Of a stretch of 64,000 nt of DNA, positions 9,988 through 18,644 are shown in pieces (within the stretch, counting starts at the first letter, position 1; every line of letters starts with the position of its first letter). Position numbers and translations under genes: made by a program. Below the pieces are notes generated by a model. The model saw only the letters and a program-made list of their open reading frames with translations, was not told the DNA's origin and made no database searches. The DNA comes from Bacteroidaceae bacterium (lineage in GTDB: Bacteria > Bacteroidota > Bacteroidia > Bacteroidales > Bacteroidaceae): assembly GCA_017447625.1 (NCBI GenBank), contig JAFSNB010000015.1, positions 1-64,000 of the forward strand, given 5' to 3'.

Positions 9988-12261
9988 ATGACAGCCGACG
10001 AACTCCGCATACAGCAAGACGAGGAAATGGTTGGCAAGGCCTTCCAGCACCTCATCGACACATATCTGGCTTCACCTCACCGTAAGAAGGTGGAACTGAT
10101 AACCAAAGCTTTTCACTTTGCAAAGCAGGCGCACAAAGGTGTTCGCCGTCTCAGCGGCGAGCCATACATTATGCACCCCTTGGCGGTGGCGCAAATCGTG
10201 TGCGGCGAGATCGGACTCGGTTCAACATCTATCTGCGCTGCCCTGTTGCACGATGTGGTTGAAGATACCGATTATACCGTGGAAGACCTCTCCAACATCT
10301 TCGGTCCGAAGATTGCAGAGATTGTTGACGGCCTGACCAAGATCTCCGGAGGAATATTCGGAGACAAGGCATCGGCACAGGCCGAATCGTTCAAGAAGCT
10401 GTTGCTTACGATGAGTGATGACATCCGCGTCATCCTGATTAAGATCAGCGACCGCCTCCACAACATGCGAACCCTCGGTTCACAACCCACTCACAAGCAG
10501 TATAAGATTGCGGGTGAAACGCTATACATCTATGCTCCTCTGGCTCACCGTCTGGGCCTGAACATCATCAAGGAAGAGCTTGAAGACTTGAGCTTCCGTT
10601 ATGAACATCCCGAAGTCCATGACCAGCTGGTAGCGCAATTAGAGAAGATCCGTCCGCATCTTGACGAAGCTTTCCGCACGTTCATTCTTCCAATCCGCGA
10701 GGAACTGGACCGCCGAGGGTTAGTCTATGACCTCAAGGCACGAATCAAGCGTCCATACAGCATCTGGACAAAGATGCAGAACAAACATGTCTCGTTTGAT
10801 GAGATATATGACATCCTGGCCGTTCGCATCGTCTTCGACCCCAAGGAAGGGCAGGACGAGGTGGATGAATGTCTTCAGATTTACGGTATCTGCACCAAGT
10901 TCTATGAGCAGCACCCCAACCGTTTCCGCGACTGGCTTCGCCACCCGAAGGCCAATGGCTATCAGGCTCTGCACACCACTCTGATGAGTAAGCAGGGCCG
11001 CTGGATCGAGGTTCAGATACGCAGTCGCCGAATGGATGACATGGCTGAGCGCGGCTTCGCAGCCCACTGGAAATACAAGGAGGGAGAGAAGAGTTCCGCT
11101 GCGAGCGAGACCGAGCTGGACAAGTGGCTTGGTACTATCAAAGAGATTCTTGATGACCCGCAGCCGTCGGCAATGGATTTCCTTGACACCATCAAGCTCA
11201 ATCTCTTCGCCTCGGAGATATTCGTGGTGACGCCAAAGGGCGAGTTCAAGACTATGCCTCAAGGCTGTACGGTGCTGGACTTCGCCTTCTCCATACACAC
11301 CTTCGTGGGCACTCACTGTATGGGTGCAAAAGTCAATCACCGCCTGATGCCAATGAGCTACCAATTAGAGAGCGGCGACCAGGTGGAAATAATCACCAGC
11401 AATGAGGTGCGTGTAGAACCGTCGTGGCTTGAATTCGCCACCACAGCCAAAGCCAAAAATAAGATTGAGGCTTATCTGCGCCGCCGCAAGCGCGAATATG
11501 CGAAGACGGGCGAAGAACGTGTCAGCGACTGGTTCGCCAAACATGAACTGGAGATGAACAGCATGATGCTCGACCGCCTCTGCAACCTCCACGGCAAGCG
11601 CACTCGCGAAGATTTCTTTGCTGTGGTCGGCGATGGCACTCTGGTGCTCACAGACGGCGACCTGCAAGCCATCCAACGCAAAGCCGACGGCCAAGACAAC
11701 AACAAGCAGAGCAAGAACTGGCGCAAGTTTATCCCCTTCATGAAAAAGAAGCCACATGAGGATAGCAGCGCCACCGGTGCGCCGACTGCAGAGGAGCCTC
11801 TGATTATTGACAAGAAGAAGCCCGTAATCCTCACCGACGACAACCTGAGCCGATTCGTGATGTGTCCTCACTGTCATCCGATTCCTGGCGACGATGTGCT
11901 GGGCTACTTAGACGACCAGAACCACGTAATTATACACAAGCGTCAATGTCCTGTGGCCAATAAGCTTAAGACTTCTCAGGGCAACAGCATCTTGGCCGTT
12001 CAGTGGGACATGCACAAGCAGACTTACTTCCCTGCCACTATCCACATCGAGGGTATAGACCGCATAGGCATACTGCGAAGTCTCACGGACGTGCTCACAC
12101 AGCAGTTCAACGTGAATATCCGCCACCTCACCATCAACACTCACGACGGAATCTTCCAGGGCGACATCGAACTGCTAATCCACGACACGAGCGACGTGGA
12201 GACCATCATTAAGAACCTGAAGGGAATCAGCGATATGGAGAGCGTAACCCGCGTCTCCTAA
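9988..12261 (+). CDS. relA: Bifunctional (p)ppGpp synthetase/hydrolase (Rel/SpoT)
   Basis: A 757-residue long RSH enzyme. The N-terminal HD hydrolase domain is intact (H63 in MHPLAVA, H88-D89 in LLHDVVEDT), so the enzyme should degrade (p)ppGpp. The synthetase domain follows (RIKRPYSIWTKM, DILAVRIVF, GYQALHTTL, VQIRSRRMDDMAE), then TGS (VVTPKGEFKTMPQG, about 410-470) and a C-terminal ACT domain (about 680-757). It sets stringent-response alarmone levels from amino-acid starvation signals at the ribosome. Both activities are expected from the preserved motifs, as in most Bacteroidetes with a single long RSH. Confidence 0.92.
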   Translation: MTADELRIQQDEEMVGKAFQHLIDTYLASPHRKKVELITKAFHFAKQAHKGVRRLSGEPYIMHPLAVAQIVCGEIGLGSTSICAALLHDVVEDTDYTVEDLSNIFGPKIAEIVDGLTKISGGIFGDKASAQAESFKKLLLTMSDDIRVILIKISDRLHNMRTLGSQPTHKQYKIAGETLYIYAPLAHRLGLNIIKEELEDLSFRYEHPEVHDQLVAQLEKIRPHLDEAFRTFILPIREELDRRGLVYDLKARIKRPYSIWTKMQNKHVSFDEIYDILAVRIVFDPKEGQDEVDECLQIYGICTKFYEQHPNRFRDWLRHPKANGYQALHTTLMSKQGRWIEVQIRSRRMDDMAERGFAAHWKYKEGEKSSAASETELDKWLGTIKEILDDPQPSAMDFLDTIKLNLFASEIFVVTPKGEFKTMPQGCTVLDFAFSIHTFVGTHCMGAKVNHRLMPMSYQLESGDQVEIITSNEVRVEPSWLEFATTAKAKNKIEAYLRRRKREYAKTGEERVSDWFAKHELEMNSMMLDRLCNLHGKRTREDFFAVVGDGTLVLTDGDLQAIQRKADGQDNNKQSKNWRKFIPFMKKKPHEDSSATGAPTAEEPLIIDKKKPVILTDDNLSRFVMCPHCHPIPGDDVLGYLDDQNHVIIHKRQCPVANKLKTSQGNSILAVQWDMHKQTYFPATIHIEGIDRIGILRSLTDVLTQQFNVNIRHLTINTHDGIFQGDIELLIHDTSDVETIIKNLKGISDMESVTRVS

Positions 12262-12358
12262 GCAGCAACACTTTTACGCAACGAATTATTTCGCCAGAAT
12301 TATACGTTCAGTAATTGATTTCGTCTAATTGGTCTAATTCGTTGAGTTATGACTTGGC

Positions 12359-12706
12359 TCAGACGATTTTGTCCAGCTCAGCCTTTATTGTCACCAGTTG
12401 TTCACGCACCTCAAGCAGCCTTGACATCAGGTCGCTGCTGTTGCGTGCGCCATCATGGTTGCGACGGATAAGATCCTTTGCGGCACTCAACTTCATGTTG
12501 CGCACCTTGATAAGATCATAGACAAGCTGTATTTCCGCGATGTCATCACGGGAATACATGCGGATATTTCCGTTGTTCTTGCGCGGGTGAATGGACGGAA
12601 ACTCCTTCTCCCAATAACGGAGGGTGGTGGCAGGCACGCCAAACATTTCGCTTACTTCCGCAATAGAATAAAACGTTTTCAGTTGCTTATTGGGATTCAG
12701 TGGCAT
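12359..12706 (-). CDS. MerR-family transcriptional regulator
   Basis: A 115-residue regulator with an N-terminal winged helix: FYSIAEVSEMFGVPATTLRYWEKEF is the MerR helix-turn-helix and wing (quoted in part: SIAEVSEMFGV, TLRYWEKEF). A short coiled-coil dimerisation helix ends the protein, and there is no effector-binding domain. The open frame runs back to 12844, but the promoter at 12731-12762 lies inside that extension, so the start is placed at 12706. Its target is unknown; similar small MerR proteins are common in Bacteroidetes. Confidence 0.88.
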   Translation of the reverse strand: MPLNPNKQLKTFYSIAEVSEMFGVPATTLRYWEKEFPSIHPRKNNGNIRMYSRDDIAEIQLVYDLIKVRNMKLSAAKDLIRRNHDGARNSSDLMSRLLEVREQLVTIKAELDKIV

Positions 12707-12730
12707 CGTCTTTATTGCTTGATTTTGGTG

Positions 12731-12762
12731 CAAAAATACTTTCTTTCGTCGATTCCACCAAA
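12731..12762 (-). promoter_or_regulatory. Promoter of MerR-family gene
   Basis: Read on the minus strand: -33 TTTG (12759-12762), 20-base spacer, -7 TATTTTTG (12731-12738), a full match to TTTG-N19-21-TAnnTTTG. The -7 box ends 25 bases before the proposed ATG. Confidence 0.7.
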
Positions 12763-12801
12763 TATTTGCCATAGTTTTATACCTCTTAATGAAAAAATCG
12801 C

Positions 12802-12809
12802 TACCTTTG
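12802..12809 (+). promoter_or_regulatory. -7 element for outer-membrane barrel gene
   Basis: TACCTTTG matches TAnnTTTG and lies 47 bases before the ATG at 12856. The -33 region is only a T-run (about 12775-12780). This promoter is divergent from that of the MerR gene. Confidence 0.6.
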
Positions 12810-12855
12810 CCACTGAGTTTAACAAACGGAAACACCATACACAAATTCTAAACCT

Positions 12856-13542
12856 ATGAAAAAGATAATACTCCTGGCCACTCTGCTTCTGGCCGCCGTG
12901 AGTGCAGATGCGCAGTACAAGCCCGGTACTTTCTCCGTAGAGATCAAAGCTGCTTTCGGCGCTTCGATGCTCACAAAAATGCCTTCCTTCCCTGAAAATC
13001 CGCCTACTGAGATAATGGGTCGCAAGATGATATTTTCAAGTGTTGGCGGCTTAGACCTGGAATATCAGGCTGCCAAGTGGCTCGGATTTGGAGTCGGCTT
13101 ACACTACTCACGTCAGGGTGGTAAATGGGAGAACTATAAGATAGACATCAACGGCATCCCGACAGAAATCAAAGATCCGAGATTAGTCCTTAACTACCTC
13201 CTTGTTCCCGTGCAGTTCCGCTTCTATGTATATAAGGGGCTGGCACTGGTCTCCGGCGTTCAGTTCGGTTTCCTCGTGGATGCAGATTTGAGCAACAGGA
13301 TTGAGGACAACCTGAGCGGCCGGGAAAAGAGAATAAACACAACCATTGAGTCCAAGAAGGACTGCAAGAAGTTCGACCTCTCTATCCCCGTCGGCATAAC
13401 TTACGAATTCAAGGAGCACGTCACCCTTGGCTTCCGCTACGACATAGGCCTGACTAAAGTGAACAATAATCCGACCCCGAGCGGCAAGGACATGAAGAAC
13501 AGCCTGTTCCACTTCTCCTTAGGCTATAAGTTCAGCATATAA
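12856..13542 (+). CDS. Outer-membrane beta-barrel protein (PorT-like family)
   Basis: A 228-residue protein with a signal peptide (residues 1-19, cut after ADA) and alternating amphipathic strands through to a C-terminal aromatic strand (FHFSLGYKFSI), the pattern of an eight-stranded outer-membrane barrel. Central segments such as VGGLDLEYQAAKWLGFGVGLHYS and the final strands are typical of the Bacteroidetes 'outer membrane beta-barrel' (OMP_b-brl_2) family; only part of each is quoted as evidence. Its role is unknown. The stop codon overlaps the next gene's start by one base (TAATG), suggesting translational coupling. Confidence 0.8.
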   Translation: MKKIILLATLLLAAVSADAQYKPGTFSVEIKAAFGASMLTKMPSFPENPPTEIMGRKMIFSSVGGLDLEYQAAKWLGFGVGLHYSRQGGKWENYKIDINGIPTEIKDPRLVLNYLLVPVQFRFYVYKGLALVSGVQFGFLVDADLSNRIEDNLSGREKRINTTIESKKDCKKFDLSIPVGITYEFKEHVTLGFRYDIGLTKVNNNPTPSGKDMKNSLFHFSLGYKFSI

Positions 13543-14402
13543 TGAATCAAGCCCTCCACCTTTCTGCGGTTAGATGCCGTCTCGTATCACTTGTGTCCTG
13601 TCTGTTGATTTGCGGGCAGACGCTTTGTGCGCAGACTCTTATACAACCTGCCGACAGCATTGCCGCCACTGAAAGCGCCATTGGTATTGACAGCACGTTG
13701 CTGTCCGTGAGCAGCGTCCTGCCCGACACCGCTATTGTCTATGACCAAGGCTTCAGGCCGCACGACCTGATTGCTCCCGCCGCTCTGATAGGTACCGGAG
13801 CAATCATCGCAAGCACAGGCTTCGGCAAGCAGTTCCAGCGTTATGTAAAGAAAGAAATGGCAGAGCTGCGTGGCGATCATTATACGAAGATTGACAACTA
13901 TGTGCAGTATGCCCCTGCTGCTTTCTACTTAGGACTGGGGGTCTGCGGTGTGAAGTGTAAGCACAACATTCTGGAGCGGTCTTTGGTCACCGCCACAGCA
14001 TATTTGGCTGAGTTCGCACTCACCAGCAGCATCAAGCACATCGTCCGGGAGCAGAGGCCGGACACATCCACCCGCAACTCCTTTCCTTCCGGACACACAG
14101 CAACGGCCTTTGTGGGTGCTGAATTGTGCCGGCGTGAATACGGACTCGGGATAGGCATCGGGGCATACGTCGTTGCTTCATCTGTAGGCGTTATGCGTTT
14201 GTACAACGAGCGCCACTGGGTTGGCGATGTCCTTGCGGGTGCCGGCATAGGAATCCTCAGCGCAAACATTGGCTATTGGATGTTGCCCGTATATCAGCGT
14301 TGGTTTCACATGAAGCCCTCCTCCACCCGAGGCATGGCCGCCCTACCCTTCTATCAGGCAGAGACCAAGGCGGGCGGAATAGCCTTTGTAGCGTTGTTCT
14401 AA
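13542..14402 (+). CDS. PAP2-family membrane phosphatase
   Basis: A 286-residue protein with an N-terminal signal-like segment (cut near CAQ) and the three PAP2 motifs: KHIVREQRPDT, FPSGHTA and YNERHWVGDVLAG with the catalytic His. The family removes phosphate from lipid phosphates (undecaprenyl diphosphate, phosphatidate, phosphatidylglycerol phosphate, or the lipid A 1/4' positions). Given the exported start, it should act on the periplasmic side. The substrate cannot be decided from sequence. It starts on the last base of the preceding barrel gene. Confidence 0.88.
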   Translation: MNQALHLSAVRCRLVSLVSCLLICGQTLCAQTLIQPADSIAATESAIGIDSTLLSVSSVLPDTAIVYDQGFRPHDLIAPAALIGTGAIIASTGFGKQFQRYVKKEMAELRGDHYTKIDNYVQYAPAAFYLGLGVCGVKCKHNILERSLVTATAYLAEFALTSSIKHIVREQRPDTSTRNSFPSGHTATAFVGAELCRREYGLGIGIGAYVVASSVGVMRLYNERHWVGDVLAGAGIGILSANIGYWMLPVYQRWFHMKPSSTRGMAALPFYQAETKAGGIAFVALF

Positions 14403-14504
14403 GGCTCCGAAGGCCTTCGCCCCAAAAAGGTCGTTTAATCGTTTATTCGGTTAATCGAATATTCGAATTCGGATAATCGGATAAACGTTTAATCGAAAAA
14501 ACGA

Positions 14505-14532
14505 AAATCCTTAAATCCTTAAATCCTTAAAT
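14505..14532. repeat. Short tandem repeat AAATCCTT x3.5
   Basis: An 8-bp unit repeated at 14505, 14513 and 14521. It is one of several short TTAA-containing tandem spacers in the window (compare 38789-38825). Confidence 0.7.
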
Positions 14533-14533
14533 A

Positions 14534-14572
14534 AATTTGCCCCTTGCTAAGAGCTTAGTCAAGGGGCAAATT
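14534..14572 (-). terminator. Hairpin terminator after zinc-ribbon gene
   Basis: A perfect 13-bp inverted repeat (14534-14546 with 14560-14572, AATTTGCCCCTTG / CAAGGGGCAAATT) with an inner CTAA/TTAG helix. It lies one base beyond the stop codon of the minus-strand gene and is followed in that direction by a T-rich stretch. Probably a transcription terminator, possibly acting both ways between the convergent genes. Confidence 0.75.
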
Positions 14573-14573
14573 C

Positions 14574-15404
14574 TTATGCTTCGGTGTCCTCTGCTTTCTT
14601 GGCAGAACGGCGGCGGCGCTTGGGCTTCTCTTCTCCGCCCTTGGCCTGCAGCTGAACGCCTGCCAGTTCGGGGTCAATCATTATTCGGCCGCAGTACTCG
14701 CATACGATAATCTTCTTGCGCATACGGATGTCAAGCTGACGCTGTGGCGGAATCTTATTGAAACAACCACCGCAGGCATCGCGCTGCACATATACGATTC
14801 CAAGTCCGTTGCGTGAGTTCTTGCGGATGCGCTTGAAGGCAGCCAGCAGACGGGGCTCGATGGTGGTCTCCAGGTTCTTGCTGCGCTCGCGCAGTTTCTC
14901 CTCCTCAGCCTTTGTCTCGGAGATAATCTCGTCCAGCTCGCTCTTCTTAACGTCGAGGTCCGAGCGGCGCTCTTCAGCCAGCACCTTGCAACGCTCTATG
15001 TCTTCGAGCTTGTTGGTAATCAGTTCCTGAGCCTCGCGGATCTTCTTCTCGCAGAGCTGATTGTCCAGCTGGAGATACTCGATTTCCTTTGTCAGGTTTT
15101 CGTATTCGCGGTTGTTGCGGACGTTGTTCAGCTGCTCCTGATAGCGCTCGATGTTAGCCAGGTTCTCCTGCATCGTGAGACGACGGTGAGCCACCTCGGC
15201 CTTCAGTTCGGTAATCTCGTTCTGAATCTTCTCGATGCGGGTGGTCAGACCTTCGATTTCGTCCTCGAGGTCCTGCACCTCAAGGGGCAGTTCGCCGCGC
15301 AGGGTCTTGATCTTGTCAATCTCCGACAACATTGCCTGGAGCTGGTACAGGTTCTTCAGTTTCTCCTCAATAGAGAGTTCCTGTGGTTCTTTCTTACTTG
15401 CCAT
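14574..15404 (-). CDS. Coiled-coil protein with C4 zinc ribbon (CT398-like)
   Basis: A 276-residue protein. Residues about 10-185 are one long charged coiled coil (EELSIEEKLKNLYQLQ onward), followed by a C4-type zinc ribbon with paired cysteines CGGCFNK and CEYCGR about 20 residues apart, and a basic Lys/Arg tail. This matches the widespread bacterial family of coiled-coil hairpins with a C-terminal zinc ribbon (zf-RING_7). The biochemical role is not settled; homologues are suspected of nucleic-acid or secretion-related roles. Adjacent to and probably co-transcribed with the Nif3-like gene upstream. Confidence 0.85.
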   Translation of the reverse strand: MASKKEPQELSIEEKLKNLYQLQAMLSEIDKIKTLRGELPLEVQDLEDEIEGLTTRIEKIQNEITELKAEVAHRRLTMQENLANIERYQEQLNNVRNNREYENLTKEIEYLQLDNQLCEKKIREAQELITNKLEDIERCKVLAEERRSDLDVKKSELDEIISETKAEEEKLRERSKNLETTIEPRLLAAFKRIRKNSRNGLGIVYVQRDACGGCFNKIPPQRQLDIRMRKKIIVCEYCGRIMIDPELAGVQLQAKGGEEKPKRRRRSAKKAEDTEA

Positions 15405-15457
15405 AATTAATTCCTATTTTGAGTTATCTATTTACATTAAACTTTAAACCTTAAACT

Positions 15458-16219
15458 TTAAACTAAGGTTAGTATCGGATTTGTGCAAACCGTTGTGTCA
15501 TATACGGGCAGCAGCGGAGCCGCCTGCTCTATGACGGAACGGAATATCTCGCGAGTGAACTGTTCGCTCTCATAATGTCCGAGCACGGCAATCTGGATTT
15601 CCTGCTCATGGCCAAACCAGGTGTGGTAATGCATCTCACCCGTCAGGAAGGCGTCGGCCTCGGCTTCTATGGCAGCCTGGAGCATGAAGTCGCCCGCTCC
15701 GCCGCAGATGGCCACGCTCTGCACGGGCCGCTCCAACAGTTGGTTGTGCTGCAATGCCTCCACGTGGAAGGCCTGTTTCACGCGTTGCAGGAATGCCAGC
15801 GAGTCCTCGCCCTCGGGCAGATAACCGAGGATTCCGGACGGGCTCAGCGGCTGCACGTCAATCAGGCCCAGTTTCTCGGCAATCTTGTAGTTGACTCCGT
15901 CCTCTGCATTGTCCAGATTCGTGTGGGCGGCGTAGAGACAGATATCGTTCTGGATTGCCATCCGCAGGCAGCGCTCCACGAGTGTAGTGTCCGACACCTG
16001 CTTCACTCCGTGGAAGAGCAACGGATGATGGCTGACCACGAGGTTACAGCCCAAATCGACGGCCTCCTGAAGCACGGCTTCGGTGACGTCTAAACACAAT
16101 AATGCCCCTGAAGCCTCCGTCTCTGTCAATCCGCATTGCAAGCCAGCATTATCATAGCTTTCCTGCAAGGGCAGAGGCGCGATACGTTCAAGGGCAGCGA
16201 TGATTTCCTTAATCTTCAC
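15458..16219 (-). CDS. Nif3-like dinuclear metal centre protein (GTP cyclohydrolase 1 type 2 family)
   Basis: A 253-residue member of the NIF3/YbgI family. Metal-binding motifs are visible: SHHPLLFHG, AAHTNLDN and the C-terminal TGEMHYHTW with Glu and His. The fold forms a hexameric toroid with a two-metal site; the substrate is unknown despite the cyclohydrolase name. I choose the GTG at 16219 (VKIKEIIAAL) rather than the ATG at 16258 because the promoter -7 box lies at 16245-16252, inside the longer version. Confidence 0.88.
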   Translation of the reverse strand: MKIKEIIAALERIAPLPLQESYDNAGLQCGLTETEASGALLCLDVTEAVLQEAVDLGCNLVVSHHPLLFHGVKQVSDTTLVERCLRMAIQNDICLYAAHTNLDNAEDGVNYKIAEKLGLIDVQPLSPSGILGYLPEGEDSLAFLQRVKQAFHVEALQHNQLLERPVQSVAICGGAGDFMLQAAIEAEADAFLTGEMHYHTWFGHEQEIQIAVLGHYESEQFTREIFRSVIEQAAPLLPVYDTTVCTNPILTLV

Positions 16220-16244
16220 GCTCGTAATCTCTTGATTTGCGGCG

Positions 16245-16275
16245 CAAAGGTACGACAAAAGGGCGAATCTGCAAA
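16245..16275 (-). promoter_or_regulatory. Promoter of Nif3-like gene
   Basis: Minus strand: -33 TTTG (16272-16275), 19-base spacer, -7 TACCTTTG (16245-16252). A complete consensus match that decides in favour of the GTG start at 16219. Confidence 0.75.
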
Positions 16276-16325
16276 AAAAATGCTAAATATAATGATGTTA
16301 GAGGACATCTTTGCCGTTATTTTCT

Positions 16326-16333
16326 TACCTTTG
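16326..16333 (+). promoter_or_regulatory. -7 element for polyprenol-P-mannosyltransferase gene
   Basis: TACCTTTG, 31 bases before the ATG at 16365. No well-spaced TTTG upstream, so this is a partial match. Confidence 0.55.
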
Positions 16334-16364
16334 CACCAAAATACAACGAACCAACACATACATC

Positions 16365-17135
16365 ATGCGCGCTGACAGCATCGTAATTATCCCCACTTAC
16401 AACGAGAAGGAGAACATAGAGAACATCATTCGTGCCGTAACTGCTCAGGAGAAGCAGGGAGGGCCCGAGGGAGCACCGGGATTCAACGTCCTCGTTATCG
16501 ACGACGGCTCGCCCGACGGCACCGCCGCCATCGTCAAGAGCCTTATGGCAGAGGAGTTCCGCGAGCGTCTCTTTCTCATCGAGCGCAGCGGCAAGCTGGG
16601 TCTCGGCACAGCCTATATAGCCGGATTCAAGTGGGCTATAGAGCAGGGGTACGACTACATCTTCGAGATGGACGCCGACTTCAGCCACGCTCCCGCCGAC
16701 CTGCCACGCCTCTATGCAGCCTGCGAAGCTGAGGGTTATGACATGAGTATCGGTTCCCGTTATATCAGCGGCGTAAATGTGGTCAACTGGCCTATGGGCC
16801 GTGTGCTTATGAGCTACTATGCCTCCAAGTACGTGCAGCTTATCACCGGCCTCCGCATCCACGACACCACCGCCGGCTTCGTGTGCTATCGCCGCCGCGT
16901 CCTGGAGACCATCAACCTCGATGCCGTGCGCTTCAAGGGCTATGCCTTCCAGATTGAGATGAAGTTCACGGCTCACCAATGCGGCTTCCGCATCAAGGAG
17001 GTTCCCGTAATATTCGTCAACCGCGAACTGGGCACGAGCAAGATGTCCGGCGGCATCTTCTCCGAAGCCGTATTCGGGGTTATGCGCCTGCGTTGGGACG
17101 GTTGGTTCCGCAAGTACCCAAAAGCCAAGGCTTAA
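16365..17135 (+). CDS. Polyprenol monophosphomannose synthase-like GT2
   Basis: A 256-residue family 2 glycosyltransferase of the dolichol-phosphate mannose synthase type. It begins SIVIIPTYNEKENIENI, with IDDGSPDGT nucleotide-binding and EMDADFSH metal-binding (DxD) motifs and the C-terminal SKMSGGIFSEAV segment. It probably transfers a hexose (typically mannose) from a nucleotide sugar to undecaprenyl phosphate on the cytoplasmic membrane face, as a donor for envelope glycosylation. No transmembrane segments are appended. The start was placed after the promoter box; the open frame begins earlier at 16311. Confidence 0.88.
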   Translation: MRADSIVIIPTYNEKENIENIIRAVTAQEKQGGPEGAPGFNVLVIDDGSPDGTAAIVKSLMAEEFRERLFLIERSGKLGLGTAYIAGFKWAIEQGYDYIFEMDADFSHAPADLPRLYAACEAEGYDMSIGSRYISGVNVVNWPMGRVLMSYYASKYVQLITGLRIHDTTAGFVCYRRRVLETINLDAVRFKGYAFQIEMKFTAHQCGFRIKEVPVIFVNRELGTSKMSGGIFSEAVFGVMRLRWDGWFRKYPKAKA

Positions 17136-17207
17136 TTTACGATTTGACGATTTACGGCCGCCGCTTCTACATTTTACATTCTACATTTTACATTAACGTT
17201 TTAAGAC

Positions 17208-18563
17208 TTGGACGTTATTTATGTATCCGACGGGCGCATCCGTCGGGCGGACATCAAGATAGAGGGAGACACCATCGCCCGCATCTCAGACCGCGAGGAG
17301 CTCTCCTCCTTGCAAGAAGTAGCGGCTACATCTCTCCCGCTCCTCCTCCCCGGTGTAATAGATGAACATATCCACAGCCGCGAACCCGGAATGACGCACA
17401 AAGGCGACCTCTGGAGCGAGACCCGCGCCGCAGCAGCCGGCGGAGTCACCTCCGTTATGGATATGCCAAACGTAGTGCCGCCCACCACCTCCTTGGAGAC
17501 GTGGCAGGAGCGCATGGAACTGGGGGCACAGCACGCATTCGTAAATTACGCCTTCCATTTCGGGGCCACCAACACCAACGCCGACCTACTCACCCAGCTC
17601 GACGTTACCCGCATCCCGTCCGTCAAGCTTTTTATGGGCAGCAGCACCGGCGGTATGCTGGTGAATCGCGAAGAGGCTCTGCAGAAAGTCTTCGCCTCTT
17701 CTCCCCTCCCCATCATGACCCATTGCGAGGATACCGCAATGATAAACGCCAACATGCGCGCCATCCAGACTCAGCATGGTGACGACCCCGACATTGCCTT
17801 CCATCCTCTCATCCGCAGCCGCGAGGCCTGCATCGCATCCACCCGCCTCGCCGTCCGCCTTGCCGAATCCACAGGCGCCCGCCTCCACATCGCACACATC
17901 ACAACCGCCGAAGAGCTGGCAATAATCTCCGGAAAATCTGGATTATCCGGAAAGTCCGGAAAATCCGGAAAATCCGCTGCTTCTCTGCCTTCTATAACCG
18001 CCGAGGCCTGCATCCCCCACCTCATCTTTACCGACGAAGACTACCTCACCCTCGGTACCCGCATAAAGTGCAACCCAGCCGTGAAGAGCGCTACTGACCG
18101 CGAGGCCCTGCGCGCAGCCCTCTCCGACGGCCGCATCCTTACTATTGCTACTGACCACGCCCCACATCTCCTGTCCGAGAAGCAGGGCGGCAGCCGCACC
18201 GCCGTCAGCGGAATGCCGATGGTGCAGTTCTCGTTAGTAGCGATGATGGAATTAGTCTCCGACGGTATCCTCACCCTTCCCCGTCTTGTTGAGCTCATGT
18301 GTCACAATCCCGCGCGCCTCTTTGAAGTCCGCGACCGCGGCTTCATACGCGAAGGGCAGAAGGCCGACATTGTCATGCTCAAGCCTTCCGTCTGGACACT
18401 AACCAAAGACCAGATAGTCAGTCGTTGCGGCTGGAGTCCGCTGGAAGGGCGCACTTTCCGTTGGCAAGTGGCAGAAACAATAGTAAACGGCACAGCAGTC
18501 TATCGCGACGGACATTTCCTAACCGATACAAACAGCCACGCCACAGCCCTTCGCTTCCGCTAA
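17208..18563 (+). CDS. pyrC: Dihydroorotase, TTG start, with in-frame repeat insertion
   Basis: A 451-residue class I-type dihydroorotase, which closes carbamoyl aspartate to dihydroorotate in pyrimidine synthesis. Metal ligands are visible: DEHIHSREPG, the carboxylated lysine in VKLFMGSS, MTHCEDT, LHIAHIT and IATDHAPH. The only possible start is TTG at 17208: an in-frame stop lies at 17202-17204 and no ATG occurs in the spacer. The N-terminus is a few residues shorter than is usual. Residues 241-258 are a Ser-Gly-Lys repeat coded by 9-bp units (17928-17981), inserted before the conserved ITAEACIPHL strand. Confidence 0.9.
   Translation: MDVIYVSDGRIRRADIKIEGDTIARISDREELSSLQEVAATSLPLLLPGVIDEHIHSREPGMTHKGDLWSETRAAAAGGVTSVMDMPNVVPPTTSLETWQERMELGAQHAFVNYAFHFGATNTNADLLTQLDVTRIPSVKLFMGSSTGGMLVNREEALQKVFASSPLPIMTHCEDTAMINANMRAIQTQHGDDPDIAFHPLIRSREACIASTRLAVRLAESTGARLHIAHITTAEELAIISGKSGLSGKSGKSGKSAASLPSITAEACIPHLIFTDEDYLTLGTRIKCNPAVKSATDREALRAALSDGRILTIATDHAPHLLSEKQGGSRTAVSGMPMVQFSLVAMMELVSDGILTLPRLVELMCHNPARLFEVRDRGFIREGQKADIVMLKPSVWTLTKDQIVSRCGWSPLEGRTFRWQVAETIVNGTAVYRDGHFLTDTNSHATALRFR
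17928..17981 (+). repeat. 9-bp tandem repeat inside pyrC
   Basis: Units TCCGGAAAA / TCTGGATTA / TCCGGAAAG / TCCGGAAAA / TCCGGAAAA / TCCGCTGCT, each in frame and coding mainly for Ser-Gly-Lys. Nine bases keep frame when units are gained or lost. Confidence 0.85.
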
Positions 18564-18644
18564 CAGCTACGCTTCCGCTATTCGTTTCAGCTCTTAGCAA
18601 GTCTTAGGCCAAGGGACAGCAACCAACACACCTACATCCACAAC

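Noticed and set aside
14543-18601. A 13-base string AGCTCTTAGCAAG shared by the terminator at 14534-14572 (minus strand) and 18589-18601
   Set aside because: Many 13-base matches are expected by chance in 64 kb and the flanks do not align.
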